Shown one piece after another: positions 30,691-40,601 of a stretch of DNA of 58,262 nt (position 1 is its first letter; each line of letters opens with the position of its first letter). This stretch comes from Oscillospiraceae bacterium (GTDB lineage: Bacteria > Bacillota > Clostridia > Oscillospirales > Oscillospiraceae). The notes under the pieces were generated by a model, which was not told where the DNA came from, made no database searches, and saw only the letters and a list, made by a program, of their open reading frames with translations. Made by a program: the position numbers and the translations under genes. Location of the stretch: NCBI GenBank assembly GCA_015067835.1, contig SVLS01000010.1, forward strand, positions 1 to 58,262, written 5' to 3'.

Positions 30691-30927
30691 ATGGCTAACG
30701 AACAGCGTATTCGTCCCCGCAAGCGCAAGAAGGTTTGCGCATTCTGCGTGGATAAGGTGACCAGCATCGATTACAAGGACACTGCAAAGATTCGCCGCTA
30801 TCTGTCCGAGCGTGGCAAGATTCTGCCCCGCCGTACCACCGGCACCTGTGCAGCCCATCAGCGTGATTTGACCATCGCTATCAAGCGTGCCCGTCAGATT
30901 GCTCTGCTGCCCTACGTTGCTGACTAA
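30691..30927 (+). CDS. rpsR: 30S ribosomal protein S18
   Basis: A 78-residue bS18, with the zinc-type CAFC pair at the N-terminus ([11 protein letters not shown]) and ...[50 protein letters not shown] is the RBS. Partner of S6 encoded two genes upstream. Confidence 0.95.
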   Translation: MANEQRIRPRKRKKVCAFCVDKVTSIDYKDTAKIRRYLSERGKILPRRTTGTCAAHQRDLTIAIKRARQIALLPYVAD

Positions 30928-30934
30928 GAAAAAC

Positions 30935-30966
30935 AACCCCCAGGGAAGCTTCCCCGGGGGTTTTAT
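30935..30966 (+). terminator. Intrinsic terminator
   Basis: AACCCCC...GGGAAGCTTCCC...GGGGGTT followed by TT, ending the rpsF operon. Confidence 0.85.
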
Positions 30967-30984
30967 TTATTGTTGGAAGGTGGT

Positions 30985-31023
30985 ACCAGGAGATTGCCAC
31001 GTCGCTTCGCTCCTCGCAATGAC
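30985..31023. repeat. Fragment of an interspersed repeat
   Basis: ACCAGGAGATTGCCACGTCG and onward to CTCCTCGCAATGAC is the exact reverse complement, over about 34 bp, of one arm of the element at 48803-48921. Confidence 0.75.
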
Positions 31024-31043
31024 GAGGGAGGGGGGGTTTTTCT

Positions 31044-31772
31044 TTACAGATTTTCTTCTTTTAAGGTGCGGTAGAGTGCCAAGTCAGTTCTGTCCAGAGT
31101 CAGGGGCATCACGGAAATGACCTTGTCCACCAAAACAGCGTCGGTGTCAAATTCCTTGCTGGCACAAGGTGCGAAAACATCAATGCCGCAGGGCATATAC
31201 ATATCATTTTCCTCGGGCTGGAAGCGGTCGGAATAATAATTGCCACCCTGGCGTGTAACGCGGAATTCGTCGCTGCCGCCGGTGGGGATGTTGACATTAT
31301 ACATACTGTTTTTCTTAAACAGGTCATACCGGACAAAATAGTCCCAGATTTTATCCATATTTTCTGCGGCGGCTTCGTAATAGGCCGGAGAAGTGGAGAC
31401 GGCCATGGCGTTGACACCCAGGTTGCCGGCTTCAAAAACGGCGGAGACCGTGCCGGAATACATAATGTCCCGACCGATATTCAGACCGCGGTTAATGCCG
31501 GAAATCACCAGATCGATTTCCATTTTTAAGCCTAAAATTGCAAGGCGTACACAGTCGGCAGGGGTGGAATCCACAGCCAGTGCAGTCACGCCGGGGAAAA
31601 GGTCTACCTGCTTGGCTTCAAAGGATTTGTGAATTTCGATGCCGTGGCTTTTGGCACTTTGCTCCACCTTGGGCGCGACAACGATAACCTCGCCCTTGGT
31701 TTGTGCCCATTTTACCAGCGGCAGAACGCCGGAGGCGTAAATGCCGTCATCATTCGTAATTAAAATTCTCAT
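31044..31772 (-). CDS. surE: 5'/3'-nucleotidase SurE
   Basis: A 242-residue metal-dependent nucleotidase. The N-terminal MRILITNDDGIYASG carries the metal-binding Asp pair. STPADCVRLA and VISGINRGLNIGRDIMYSGTVSAVFEA are the signature blocks. SurE dephosphorylates nucleoside monophosphates and short polyphosphates. It overlaps by 4 bases the upstream DHH gene, so a nucleotide-turnover operon is likely. Confidence 0.93.
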   Translation of the reverse strand: MRILITNDDGIYASGVLPLVKWAQTKGEVIVVAPKVEQSAKSHGIEIHKSFEAKQVDLFPGVTALAVDSTPADCVRLAILGLKMEIDLVISGINRGLNIGRDIMYSGTVSAVFEAGNLGVNAMAVSTSPAYYEAAAENMDKIWDYFVRYDLFKKNSMYNVNIPTGGSDEFRVTRQGGNYYSDRFQPEENDMYMPCGIDVFAPCASKEFDTDAVLVDKVISVMPLTLDRTDLALYRTLKEENL

Positions 31773-32755
31773 AACCAGCCCTCATTGGTTTCTTTATATT
31801 CTTTGACGCGGGCATCCGCTTCCTGAATCAGCTGCTGCATTTCCTCCTGAGAGTAGACGGTTGCACCGCTGGCGTGGGCGTGACCGCCGCCATGGTGATT
31901 TTCTGCGATGGTGTTGATGGTGACGAAGCGGGAACGAAGGCGCACCCGAATGGTGGTTTCTTCCCCGGGTACTTCGATGAAGGCAATCCAGCAAAGAGCA
32001 CCCTTGATGGTGTCCATATAGCCGACTGCCGAGCTGGCATCCTCCAGACTCAAGTTAAAGCGCTCCTGCATGGCTCTGTCCACATAAATGTAGGCTACGC
32101 CGTTTTCGGTAATACACATCTTATCGTACACGTAGGCCTCGAATTTCAGCAATTCGAATTCCTTCAGGTACAGATTTGCAAACAGCACATCCGTATCAAT
32201 GCCCTGATCCAGCAACAGACCTGCCAGACGCATGGTGTCGCCGGATACGCTGTTGAAGCGGAAGCGGCCGGAATCTGTCACAATACCGGCGTACAGATAG
32301 GTGGCGGCTTCTTTGTCGATTTTCAGCTCCTGAGAGAATTCTGCGTAAAAAGCGGCTACCATTTCGCACACAGAGCTGCGGAAATCCTCCACCCAGGAAA
32401 GGTCACCGTAGGGGCTGATATTGATATGGTGGTCAATTTTAATCAGTTCCTTGCAAAGGGTGTATTTTTTGTTGGAAATCCGCTCCTGATTGCCGGTGTC
32501 CAGCACGATACACAGAGCATCGGCGTATTTTTCGTCGGGAATGGGCTCGCTTTCTCCACCCATAAAGGAAAGGTATTCGGAAGAATCCTCGTTGAGCAAA
32601 TATACTTCCTTTTCCGGGAAGCTGCATTTCAAAATCCCCTGTAATCCCTTGGTGGAGCCGATGGCGTCACCGTCCGGGCGGAAGTGCCGGGTGATGATGA
32701 TGCGGTCGTATTCCTTGATTTTTTGCAGGATGGCCTGCTTGATTTCTGTATTCAT
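31769..32755 (-). CDS. DHH/DHHA1 phosphoesterase, NrnA-like (paralogue 1)
   Basis: A 328-residue protein. DHH motifs: ITRHFRPDGDAIGS, IVLDTGN, KIDHHIN and GIVTDSGRFRF. The DHHA1 substrate loop ends ENHHGGGHAHASGATV. NrnA-type enzymes degrade nanoRNA and cyclic-dinucleotide products (pGpG, pApA) and can hydrolyse pAp. It overlaps by 4 bases (ATGA) its paralogue upstream and surE downstream. Confidence 0.9.
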   Translation of the reverse strand: MNTEIKQAILQKIKEYDRIIITRHFRPDGDAIGSTKGLQGILKCSFPEKEVYLLNEDSSEYLSFMGGESEPIPDEKYADALCIVLDTGNQERISNKKYTLCKELIKIDHHINISPYGDLSWVEDFRSSVCEMVAAFYAEFSQELKIDKEAATYLYAGIVTDSGRFRFNSVSGDTMRLAGLLLDQGIDTDVLFANLYLKEFELLKFEAYVYDKMCITENGVAYIYVDRAMQERFNLSLEDASSAVGYMDTIKGALCWIAFIEVPGEETTIRVRLRSRFVTINTIAENHHGGGHAHASGATVYSQEEMQQLIQEADARVKEYKETNEGWL

Positions 32756-33693
32756 AGTGACTCCTTTGTTAAAGCATCCAAATCGCTGAGCATTGCCATA
32801 GCAATTTCCTTGCTGGCAACCGTTGCACCGCTGGCCTTGGCGTGACCGCCGCCACCGTATTTTACGGCGATGGGGTTGATATTATACTTGCTGGAACGAA
32901 GCTCACACAGCACGCCCTGAGCGGTTTCTGTGAAGTTGACCCAGATGTCTACGCCCCGGATATCTGCCATCGTGCCCACCATTCCTCTGGATACGGTGAA
33001 GGAATCCACATTCAGCTCCTCAAATTCTTCCCGGGTGGTGTAGATATAGGCCACATTGCAATCCGTGAATTTGATTTTTAGGATGAACCGGGCTCTTAAA
33101 TGGATGCGGGAGAAATCGTCGGCATACAGCTGGCGGTAAACATCGTTCAAATCGAACTTCTGCTCCATCAGCGCCGCCGCAAGGCGGAAGGTATGGGCAG
33201 TTGTGGAATCGTAGCGGAAGCGACCGGAGTCCGTGGCCATACCGGTATAGAGGGATTTGGCGCTGAGGGGGGACAGCTTCAATCCGCAGGTCAGGGCAAA
33301 CTCTGTTACCAGACCGCAGCAGCTTTCATAAGAAGTGTCAACTACTTCCGTATCGCAGATTTTCTCCACGAAAATGTGATGATCCATCCGGGCGGTACGC
33401 TTGGCAGTTAAATAACGCTCGTCGCTGATCAGGTGCTTTGCAGAGGTATCCAGCACGATGGCCAGGGCATCTGCATAACATCCGTCGGGGATTTCATCCA
33501 TCACGGAATCATCCATAAAGCTGTAATGACCGGCACTGTCACCGACCACATAAACGGTCTTTTCCGGGAAGTTGTCCTTCAAAATATTCTTCAGTCCGAT
33601 TTGACTGCCCATTGCGTCACCATCGGGATTTTTATGGCGGTGAATAATGATCGTTTTATGGTTTTTTATTTCATTCAGAAGTGCTTGAAACAT
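32752..33693 (-). CDS. DHH/DHHA1 phosphoesterase, NrnA-like (paralogue 2)
   Basis: A 313-residue protein with IIHRHKNPDGDAMGS, IVLDTSA, RMDHHIF, GMATDSGRFRYD and KYGGGGHAKASGATV, so all metal and substrate motifs are present. First gene of the operon (paralogue 2, paralogue 1, surE). The two copies are clearly diverged, which suggests different nucleotide preferences. Confidence 0.9.
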   Translation of the reverse strand: MFQALLNEIKNHKTIIIHRHKNPDGDAMGSQIGLKNILKDNFPEKTVYVVGDSAGHYSFMDDSVMDEIPDGCYADALAIVLDTSAKHLISDERYLTAKRTARMDHHIFVEKICDTEVVDTSYESCCGLVTEFALTCGLKLSPLSAKSLYTGMATDSGRFRYDSTTAHTFRLAAALMEQKFDLNDVYRQLYADDFSRIHLRARFILKIKFTDCNVAYIYTTREEFEELNVDSFTVSRGMVGTMADIRGVDIWVNFTETAQGVLCELRSSKYNINPIAVKYGGGGHAKASGATVASKEIAMAMLSDLDALTKESL

Positions 33694-33797
33694 ATTGACT
33701 CCTCACTTGATTTTTTATCTTGCGCAAATGAACCTTAGTATGGTATTATACTACAAAAGCACTTACCTTGCAACATTTTTTTGGAGGACGGAGAAAT

Positions 33798-34805
33798 ATG
33801 GAATATCGGATTTTGGGAAAAACAGGGCTGAAGGTTTCCCGGATGGGCTTCGGCGGCATTCCGATTCAGCGCACAACTGCGGAGCAGACCAAGAAGCTGA
33901 TTCACTATCTGATGGAGCGGGGTGTCAATTATATTGATACTGCCCGGGGATACACCGTCAGCGAAAGCTATCTGGGCGAGGCGCTGGAGGGCATTCGGGA
34001 AAAATTTGTGATTGCTACAAAGAGCATGGCGCGCACCAAGCAGGCTATGGCGGCAGATATTGAGATCAGCCTGAAAAACCTGCGCACCGATTACATCGAC
34101 CTTTATCAAATTCACAACGCCACGCCAGCGGATATGGAGAAAATCATGGCACCCGGTGGGGCGCTGGAGGCGTTGCAGGAAGCAAAGGAAGCAGGAAAAA
34201 TTGGTCACATCGGCGTGACTGCCCACGGCGTTGAAACATTCCGGATGGCATTGGAGCTTCCCTGGGTGGAAACGGTAATGTTTCCTTACAACATTGTGGA
34301 GACTCAGGCGGAGGATTTGATTCAGGCGTGCACCGCCAGAAATATCGGATTTATTGATATGAAGCCCTTAGCCGGCGGCGCCATTGAGGATGCAACCGTT
34401 GCATTGCGTTTCCTGCGCAGCAACAAAAATGTTACTGTGGTGATTCCCGGAATGGCGGAAATCCGGGAGGCAGAGCAAAATCTGGAGGCCATGGAAAACG
34501 CCGCACTTTTGACCCCGGAGGAGTTGGCAAAAATCGAGAAAATTCGGCAGGAGCTGGGGACGAATTTCTGCCGTCGGTGCAACTATTGCGCGCCCTGCAG
34601 TGCCGGGATTTCCATTCCGGCAGTGTTCCTGATGGATGGCTACTATTCCCGTTACGGTCTGCAGGAATGGGGAAAGAGCCGGTATTTGGCAATGGAGAAA
34701 ACGGCCTCCGATTGCATTGGCTGTGGCATTTGCGAAACACGGTGTCCCTATCAGCTGCCCATTCGTCAGATGATGAAGGGAATCGCGGAAAAATTTGGAA
34801 AGTAA
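33798..34805 (+). CDS. Aldo/keto reductase with C-terminal 4Fe-4S domain
   Basis: A 335-residue fusion; ATG 33798 follows GGAGG. The AKR barrel has MEYRILGKTGLKVSRMGFGG, DTARGYTVSESYLGEAL (catalytic Asp and Tyr), ATKSMA (Lys) and DLYQIHNA (His). The C-terminal part has CRRCNYCAPCSAGI and CIGCGICETRCPY, which can bind iron-sulfur clusters. Such proteins are common in anaerobes; substrate unknown. Divergent from the DHH operon. Confidence 0.9.
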   Translation: MEYRILGKTGLKVSRMGFGGIPIQRTTAEQTKKLIHYLMERGVNYIDTARGYTVSESYLGEALEGIREKFVIATKSMARTKQAMAADIEISLKNLRTDYIDLYQIHNATPADMEKIMAPGGALEALQEAKEAGKIGHIGVTAHGVETFRMALELPWVETVMFPYNIVETQAEDLIQACTARNIGFIDMKPLAGGAIEDATVALRFLRSNKNVTVVIPGMAEIREAEQNLEAMENAALLTPEELAKIEKIRQELGTNFCRRCNYCAPCSAGISIPAVFLMDGYYSRYGLQEWGKSRYLAMEKTASDCIGCGICETRCPYQLPIRQMMKGIAEKFGK

Positions 34806-34811
34806 CAGGAA

Positions 34812-34838
34812 AGGCCCTGCTGGTAATCAGCAGGGCCT
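34812..34838. terminator. Bidirectional terminator
   Basis: AGGCCCTGCTG-GTAAT-CAGCAGGGCCT between the convergent AKR and fakA genes. Confidence 0.85.
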
Positions 34839-34843
34839 GTTGC

Positions 34844-36475
34844 TTATTCAGCGGAAATTAAATAGTAGTAAACCGGTTGGCCGCCCTTGAGCAGATTCAC
34901 ATCTGCGCCTGTGCAAATTTCACTGAACAGGTCGGCGGTTTTTTGTGCGTGCTTTTCAGAAATATTCTCACCGTAGTAAATGGTGATATATTCCTTGCCG
35001 GATTTGTGAATTTTCTTGGCCATTGCACGCAGAAGCACCTTGATATCCTTGCTGGTGCCGAACAAGCTGCTTCCGTGAATTCCCAGATAGTCACCCTCCT
35101 GAATGGGGTGGCCGTCGAAATCGGAATTCCGGGCGGCGTAAGTGACCTGCATGGTATCCACCGTTGCCAGAGCTTCCGTCATGGCTTCCACATTTTCTTC
35201 GTTGGTGCCATCGGGGTTGAAGCTGAGCATTGCAGTTACGCCCTGGGGAATGGTCTTACTGGGAATGACAACCACATTCTTGGGAGACAGCGCGTCTACC
35301 TGCTGTGCGGCCATAATGATGTTCTTGTTGTTGGGCAGCACATAAACCGTTTCTGCGGGAACTTGGTTGACAACCTCCAGAATATCCTGAGTACTGGGGT
35401 TCATGGTTTGACCGCCGGAAATCAGGCCGTCTACGCCCAGATTCTTGAACACATCTGCGATACCGGCACCCACGCAGACGGAAACCACGCCAAAGGGCTT
35501 GGTGGGCTCAGCGACCTTGGGGGCCAGCTCCCGCTCGCTCATCACCTTTTCGGTGTGCTGCAGGCGCATATTTTCAATCTTAACGGTGACAAAGGAGCCG
35601 TAGTCCATTGCTTCGTGCAGAGCCTTACCGGGGTCGTTGGTGTGCACGTGGACCTTGATGATTTCTTCATCTTCTACCAAAACCAGACTGTCACCCAAGC
35701 TGGACAGGAAGTCCCGCAGCTTTTCGGGGTCCAGATCATTTTCCCGGGAGATGATGAACTCGGTACAATAGGTGAAGGTGATATCGTCTGTATCAAAGTC
35801 GCTGAAATCAGCGGCGGCGTTTTCGCTGGCAGAGGCCAGATTCTCGGGAACGATAACATCCTCGCCCTGCATAGCCAGCAGCATTGCCTCCAGCGCCAAA
35901 ACCCAGCCCTTGCCACCGGCATCCACAACACCGGCTTTTTTCAAAACAGGGTTCTGGTTGGTGGTGTTGGCCAGCGCAATCTTTGCTTCTGCAATAGCGG
36001 CTTCCTGGACATACTCAATATAGTTATTCTCATCTGCAGCGTGGCGTGCCTTGGCAGCAGCCAGACGGGCGACAGTGAGAATCGTGCCCTCCGCAGGCTT
36101 CATAACAGCCTTATAGGCGGTATCTACGCCTTCCTGCAACGCTTTTGCCCACAAAATACCGTCACAGGCGGTGCAGCCCTTCAGCCGCTTGCCGATGCCG
36201 CGGAACAGAAGAGAGAGAATAACACCGGAGTTGCCTCTGGCACCGCGGAGCATAGAGGATGCAGCGGTGGAGGAAACCTCCTCCAGCTTGGGATTCTCCA
36301 GCTTGCGCAGGTCGTTGGCTGCGGCATTGATGGTCATGGACATATTGGTACCTGTATCACCGTCGGGAACAGGGAAAACATTTAATTCATTCAGTGCTTG
36401 CTTGTTGATTTCAATAGAAGCAGCGGCATTGATAATCATTCTGCGAAAACTGCCGCCGTGAATGGTTTGCTTCAA
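34844..36475 (-). CDS. fakA: Fatty acid kinase subunit A / DAK2-domain protein (YloV-like)
   Basis: A 543-residue protein; TTG start at 36475 (MKQTIHGGSFRRMIINAAASIE), chosen because GGAGGTG lies upstream and the family begins this way. The DAK2 kinase domain has NVFPVPDGDTGTNM and GARGNSGVILSLLFRG; the middle and C-terminal parts (FGVVSVCVGAGI, VYVLPNNKNI) bind the FakB lipid carrier. It phosphorylates fatty acids delivered by FakB for phospholipid synthesis. The Asp23 gene directly upstream recreates the B. subtilis yloU-yloV order. Confidence 0.9.
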   Translation of the reverse strand: MKQTIHGGSFRRMIINAAASIEINKQALNELNVFPVPDGDTGTNMSMTINAAANDLRKLENPKLEEVSSTAASSMLRGARGNSGVILSLLFRGIGKRLKGCTACDGILWAKALQEGVDTAYKAVMKPAEGTILTVARLAAAKARHAADENNYIEYVQEAAIAEAKIALANTTNQNPVLKKAGVVDAGGKGWVLALEAMLLAMQGEDVIVPENLASASENAAADFSDFDTDDITFTYCTEFIISRENDLDPEKLRDFLSSLGDSLVLVEDEEIIKVHVHTNDPGKALHEAMDYGSFVTVKIENMRLQHTEKVMSERELAPKVAEPTKPFGVVSVCVGAGIADVFKNLGVDGLISGGQTMNPSTQDILEVVNQVPAETVYVLPNNKNIIMAAQQVDALSPKNVVVIPSKTIPQGVTAMLSFNPDGTNEENVEAMTEALATVDTMQVTYAARNSDFDGHPIQEGDYLGIHGSSLFGTSKDIKVLLRAMAKKIHKSGKEYITIYYGENISEKHAQKTADLFSEICTGADVNLLKGGQPVYYYLISAE

Positions 36476-36495
36476 AGTGTTTACACCTCCGATTA

Positions 36496-36849
36496 TTAAC
36501 CGATCATCATCGAGTCGACGTAGACATTTACAGCGCGAACCTCGGTGCCGGTGCATTGGGTGACTTTATAACGCACTTCGGAAATAATGGAAGCGCCAAC
36601 AGCGGAAAGATTAACGCCGTGGTCCACAATGATGTGAAGATCGATGGAAATGGTGTTATCCTCGTGGAATTCCACCCGGACACCCTTGCTCATGGATTCT
36701 TTACGCAAGAGGTGGAACACACCATCTGTAACAGAACGGGCGGCCATACCCTTCACGCCAAAGCAACCGGAGGCGGCTGTGCCGGCAATATCGACATAAA
36801 CATTGGAACCGACGCTTACGGAACCGTTTTTATTGGTTTGTTGAATCAT
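36496..36849 (-). CDS. Asp23/Gls24 family protein (YloU-like)
   Basis: A 117-residue protein; AAGGAGG selects the ATG at 36849 (MIQQTNKNGSVSVGSNVYVDIAG). CFGVKGMAARSVTDGV and ISIDLHIIVDHGVNLSAVGASIISEVRYKV are the Asp23 signature. The family links to membrane stress and often sits before fakA, as here (20 bases apart). Cytoplasmic. Confidence 0.9.
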   Translation of the reverse strand: MIQQTNKNGSVSVGSNVYVDIAGTAASGCFGVKGMAARSVTDGVFHLLRKESMSKGVRVEFHEDNTISIDLHIIVDHGVNLSAVGASIISEVRYKVTQCTGTEVRAVNVYVDSMMIG

Positions 36850-36875
36850 AGGTTTTCCTCCTTGAATTCCGGGAA

Positions 36876-38438
36876 TTATACCATACTTTCTTCCCAACAG
36901 GCGGGAGCGGTCAGACCCATCATCTTTACAACAGTGGGTGCGACATTGGCAAGACCGTAGCTGCCTTCTTTGATGGTCCAATCGTGGTCCTTATCATAGA
37001 TGATGAAGGGAACCGGATTCAAAGAGTGGGCGGTACGGACAGAGGTTTTGCCTTTCTTGGTTTCGGTCATCTGATCGGCGTTGCCGTGGTCAGCGGTGAT
37101 AAGTACTGTGTAACCGTACTTGTCAGCGGCGTCGAGAATGGCCTTCAGTCCGCTGTCCACGCTTTCCATTGCGGTGATGACAGCTTCCATCACGCCGGTA
37201 TGTCCCACCATATCGCCGTTGGGGTAGTTACAACGGAGGAACTGGAACTTGCCGGAGGCCATGGCTTCTACCATTTTTTCGGTAATTTCCTTGGATTTCA
37301 TAGCCGGAGCCTGCTCGAAGGGAATGACATCGGAGGGGATTTCTTCATAAACCTCCAGCTCTTCGCAGACCTTGCCGGAGCGGTTGCCGTTCCAGAAGTA
37401 GGTGACATGACCGTATTTCTGGGTTTCGGAAACAGCGTATTCGTGGATATTTGCGTTGCACAGCACTTCTGTCAGAGTATTCTGAATGACGGGAGGCTGT
37501 ACCAAATAATGCTCGGGGATATTCAAGTCGCCGTCATACTGGAGCATACCGGCAAACTTGACGCCGGTATAATCACCACGGTCGAATTTATCAAAATCCT
37601 TGCGGTCGAAGGCAAGAGAAATCTCCTGCGCCCGGTCGCCCCGGAAGTTGAACAGAATCACGCTGTCGCCATTTTCAATTTTGGCGACGGGCTTGCCCTC
37701 CCGGGCAATGACAAATGCAGGCAGGTCCTGGTCGATAACACCGGTTTCTGCCCGGTAGGTTTCGATGGCTTCAGCGGCGGAGTTAAACATCCGACCCTGC
37801 GCCTGGACATGGGTTTTCCAACCCAGCTCTACCATACCCCAGTTGGCTTCGTACCGGTCCATTGTGACCTGCATACGACCACCGCCGGAGGCAATGGCGT
37901 AATCACAGCCGGGGGTATTAAGCTCTGACAGAACAGCCTCCAGCTGACCGACATATTCCAGAGCGGAGGTGGCGGGAACATCCCGACCGTCCAGTAAAAT
38001 GTGGCAATAGGCTTTTTGAACGCCCTCTGCCTTTGCCTGCTTGAGCAAGGCAATCAGGTGAGAAATATTGGAATGCACATTGCCGTCAGACAGCAGACCC
38101 ATAAAATGCAGGGCGTGACCGTCACGGGCATTGGCAATCAAATCCTTCCAGGTTGCGGATTCATACAAAGAGCCGGTTTCGATGGACTCGCCAACCAGCT
38201 TTGCACCCTGAGAATAAACCTGACCACAGCCCAGAGCATTGTGACCAACCTCAGAGTTGCCCATATCCTCATCAGAGGGAAGACCAACGGCAGTGCCGTG
38301 AGCTTTTACGTAAGTGTGGGGGCAGGTTGCAAGTAAACGGTCCAGCGTGGGGGTCTTTGCAACGGTAACAGCATCACCGCTGCCGCCGTCGCCCTTACCA
38401 ACGCCGTCCATAATCACCAGAACAATGGGTTTTTCCAT
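36876..38438 (-). CDS. gpmI: 2,3-bisphosphoglycerate-independent phosphoglycerate mutase
   Basis: A 520-residue manganese enzyme interconverting 3- and 2-phosphoglycerate in glycolysis. MEKPIVLVIMDGVG carries the first metal Asp. The phosphorylated Ser is in EDMGNSEVGHNALG. LDGRDVPATSA, FNFRGDRAQEIS, NYPNGDMVGHTG and TADHGNADQM complete the metal and substrate sites. Upstream of the Asp23-fakA pair on the same strand, 26 bases apart, so probably co-transcribed. Confidence 0.95.
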   Translation of the reverse strand: MEKPIVLVIMDGVGKGDGGSGDAVTVAKTPTLDRLLATCPHTYVKAHGTAVGLPSDEDMGNSEVGHNALGCGQVYSQGAKLVGESIETGSLYESATWKDLIANARDGHALHFMGLLSDGNVHSNISHLIALLKQAKAEGVQKAYCHILLDGRDVPATSALEYVGQLEAVLSELNTPGCDYAIASGGGRMQVTMDRYEANWGMVELGWKTHVQAQGRMFNSAAEAIETYRAETGVIDQDLPAFVIAREGKPVAKIENGDSVILFNFRGDRAQEISLAFDRKDFDKFDRGDYTGVKFAGMLQYDGDLNIPEHYLVQPPVIQNTLTEVLCNANIHEYAVSETQKYGHVTYFWNGNRSGKVCEELEVYEEIPSDVIPFEQAPAMKSKEITEKMVEAMASGKFQFLRCNYPNGDMVGHTGVMEAVITAMESVDSGLKAILDAADKYGYTVLITADHGNADQMTETKKGKTSVRTAHSLNPVPFIIYDKDHDWTIKEGSYGLANVAPTVVKMMGLTAPACWEESMV

Positions 38439-38499
38439 AGATTATTGTTACCTCCAAAATCCGAACAAATCAGAAAATTTACAAAACATTAGCTATACT

Positions 38500-38528
38500 A
38501 TTTTACAACATTTCCGAGAAAGATACAA
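38500..38528 (-). promoter_or_regulatory. Promoter of gpmI
   Basis: Minus strand TTGTAT, 17 bp, TAAAAT (plus 38523-38528 and 38500-38505). Confidence 0.6.
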
Positions 38529-38691
38529 GGGATTTTTTGAGTTTTAGCTATTTTGCCCAAATATTGGAAATAATCCCCGGGATTTTCATCCCATTTTCGG
38601 AAGCAATTCCAATAAATATTAAGGGTGTTTTAAGGAACTTTTGCGATAATTGCACACAGAAACCAAAAAATGACACAAATCCGGACATTAC

Positions 38692-38717
38692 ACAGCCCCC
38701 TCGTGGGAGGGGGCTGT
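38692..38717 (-). terminator. Palindrome after mnmG, probable terminator
   Basis: ACAGCCCCCTC-GTGG-GAGGGGGCTGT, an 11-bp stem just past the mnmG stop. A T-run is not adjacent, so termination efficiency is uncertain. Confidence 0.6.
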
Positions 38718-38726
38718 CTCGAAGGC

Positions 38727-40601
38727 CTAAGACTCTTTTTGTTCCAGATAGATGAGCAGTACGGCAATGTCTGCCGGGCTGACGCCGGAAATGCGACCCG
38801 CCTGTCCGATGGACAGGGGACGGATTTGCGCCAGCTTCTGCCGCGCCTCCAGGCGCAGACCGGAAATGGATGCATAATCAATGTCGGCAGGGAGCAGGCG
38901 GGATTCTTCCTTGCGGAACTCCTCCACTTGGCGATTTTGCCGCTCCAGATAGCCGGCGTATTTGATTTGAATTTCCACTTCATTCGTAATGGCTTCCGGC
39001 AAATCCGGTCGCTCCGAGTCGAAGGGGGCCAGATCGGCGTAGCAAACCTGAGGACGGCGGAGCAAATCTGCCAGACGGGCAGAATTCGCAACCGGTGCGG
39101 TATCCCGGGTGGCAAGCATTTCATTAAGAGCCGGGCTTGCAGGCACACCGTGGGATTCCAGCCGCTGCACTTCCTTTTTGACAGCTTCGTATTTTGCCTG
39201 AACCTGCGCAAGCCGCTCCGGCGGCACCAGACCGATGGCTGCACCCAAGTGGGTGAGGCGCTGATCCGCATTGTCCTGCCGGTGAAGCAGACGGTATTCA
39301 CAGCGGCTGGTCATAATCCGGTAGGGCTCTTCCGTCCCTTTGGTAACCAAATCGTCAATCAGCGTACCGATGTAGCTGGTTTCCCGGGTGAGGACGAAGG
39401 GGTCTTTTCCCTGAATGCGCAGCGCGGCATTGATGCCGGCAATCAAGCCCTGCACCGCCGCTTCCTCATAGCCGGAGGAGCCGTTAAACTGACCGGCACC
39501 GTAGAGATTTTCGATTGCCTTGGTCTCCAGTGTGGGACGCAGAGCGGTAGGGTCGATACATTCATATTCAATGGCGTAAGCCGGGCGCATCATTTCTGCG
39601 TTTTCAAGGCCTGGGATGGTGTGCATCATTTCGAGCTGTACATCCTCAGGAAGACTGGAGGAAAAGCCTTGGATATAAAGCTCTTCCGTGTCCAGCCCGC
39701 AGGGCTCAATAAACAGCTGATGCCGGGGTTTGTCTGCAAAGCGGTCGATTTTTGTTTCGATGCTGGGGCAGTATCGGGGACCGACACCGGAAATGGTGCC
39801 GTCAAACATGGGACTGCGATGAAAGTTGGCACGGATAATCTCGTGGGTTTTTTCGTTGGTATAGGTCAGGTAACACACGGCAGAGTTATCCACCGGTGTT
39901 TCCGTGCGGAAGGAAAAAGGTTCGGGAATACAGTCTCCCGGCTGAAGCTCCATTTTGGAAAAGTCCACGCTTCGGCGGTTGATGCGGGGCGGTGTGCCGG
40001 TTTTGAAGCGACGAAGCGGCAGTCCCAGAGCCCGCAAATCGTCAGCAAGACCAATGGAGGCATGCATTCCGTCCGGACCGGAGGCGATGACACTTTCTCC
40101 CGTGATAACAGTGCTGTCCAAAAACGTGCCGGTGGCAAGGATGACGGCCTTGGCTGTATATTCACCGCCCAGCTGGGTGCGAACGCCAGTGACCTTTCCG
40201 TTTTCAGTCAGAATTTTTACAATCTGCGCCTGCTTCAGCTGAAGATTTTCCTGCAGCTCCAGAGTGTGCTTCATTACCTGCTGGTATTTCCGCCGGTCTG
40301 CCTGAGCCCGGAGAGAATGAACCGCAGGTCCTTTGCCCCGATTCAGCATCCGGTATTGGATACAGGCTTTGTCAGCAGCCACACCCATTTCACCGCCCAG
40401 AGCATCCAACTCCCGCACCAGATGACCTTTGCCGGTGCCGCCAATGGCGGGGTTACAGGGAAGGTTGCCCACCGCATCCATATTGATGGTGAAAAGAATG
40501 GTGCGGCAGCCCAATCTGGCAGCGGCCAATGCGGCCTCAGTGCCTGCGTGACCGGCGCCAACCACGGCGACATCACAGCTGCCTGCCTGATAAGTGGTCA
40601 T
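38727..40601 (-). CDS. mnmG: tRNA uridine 5-carboxymethylaminomethyl modification enzyme MnmG
   Basis: A 624-residue FAD protein that with MnmE modifies the wobble uridine of several tRNAs. FAD motif [90 protein letters not shown]. The C-terminal [11 protein letters not shown] and [16 protein letters not shown] form the tRNA/MnmE-binding end. The start at 40601 overlaps by 4 bases the trmB stop. No mnmE gene is adjacent. Confidence 0.95.
   Translation of the reverse strand: MTTYQAGSCDVAVVGAGHAGTEAALAAARLGCRTILFTINMDAVGNLPCNPAIGGTGKGHLVRELDALGGEMGVAADKACIQYRMLNRGKGPAVHSLRAQADRRKYQQVMKHTLELQENLQLKQAQIVKILTENGKVTGVRTQLGGEYTAKAVILATGTFLDSTVITGESVIASGPDGMHASIGLADDLRALGLPLRRFKTGTPPRINRRSVDFSKMELQPGDCIPEPFSFRTETPVDNSAVCYLTYTNEKTHEIIRANFHRSPMFDGTISGVGPRYCPSIETKIDRFADKPRHQLFIEPCGLDTEELYIQGFSSSLPEDVQLEMMHTIPGLENAEMMRPAYAIEYECIDPTALRPTLETKAIENLYGAGQFNGSSGYEEAAVQGLIAGINAALRIQGKDPFVLTRETSYIGTLIDDLVTKGTEEPYRIMTSRCEYRLLHRQDNADQRLTHLGAAIGLVPPERLAQVQAKYEAVKKEVQRLESHGVPASPALNEMLATRDTAPVANSARLADLLRRPQVCYADLAPFDSERPDLPEAITNEVEIQIKYAGYLERQNRQVEEFRKEESRLLPADIDYASISGLRLEARQKLAQIRPLSIGQAGRISGVSPADIAVLLIYLEQKES

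Noticed and set aside
34877..36385. 502-codon open frame on the plus strand
   Set aside because: Antisense shadow of fakA.
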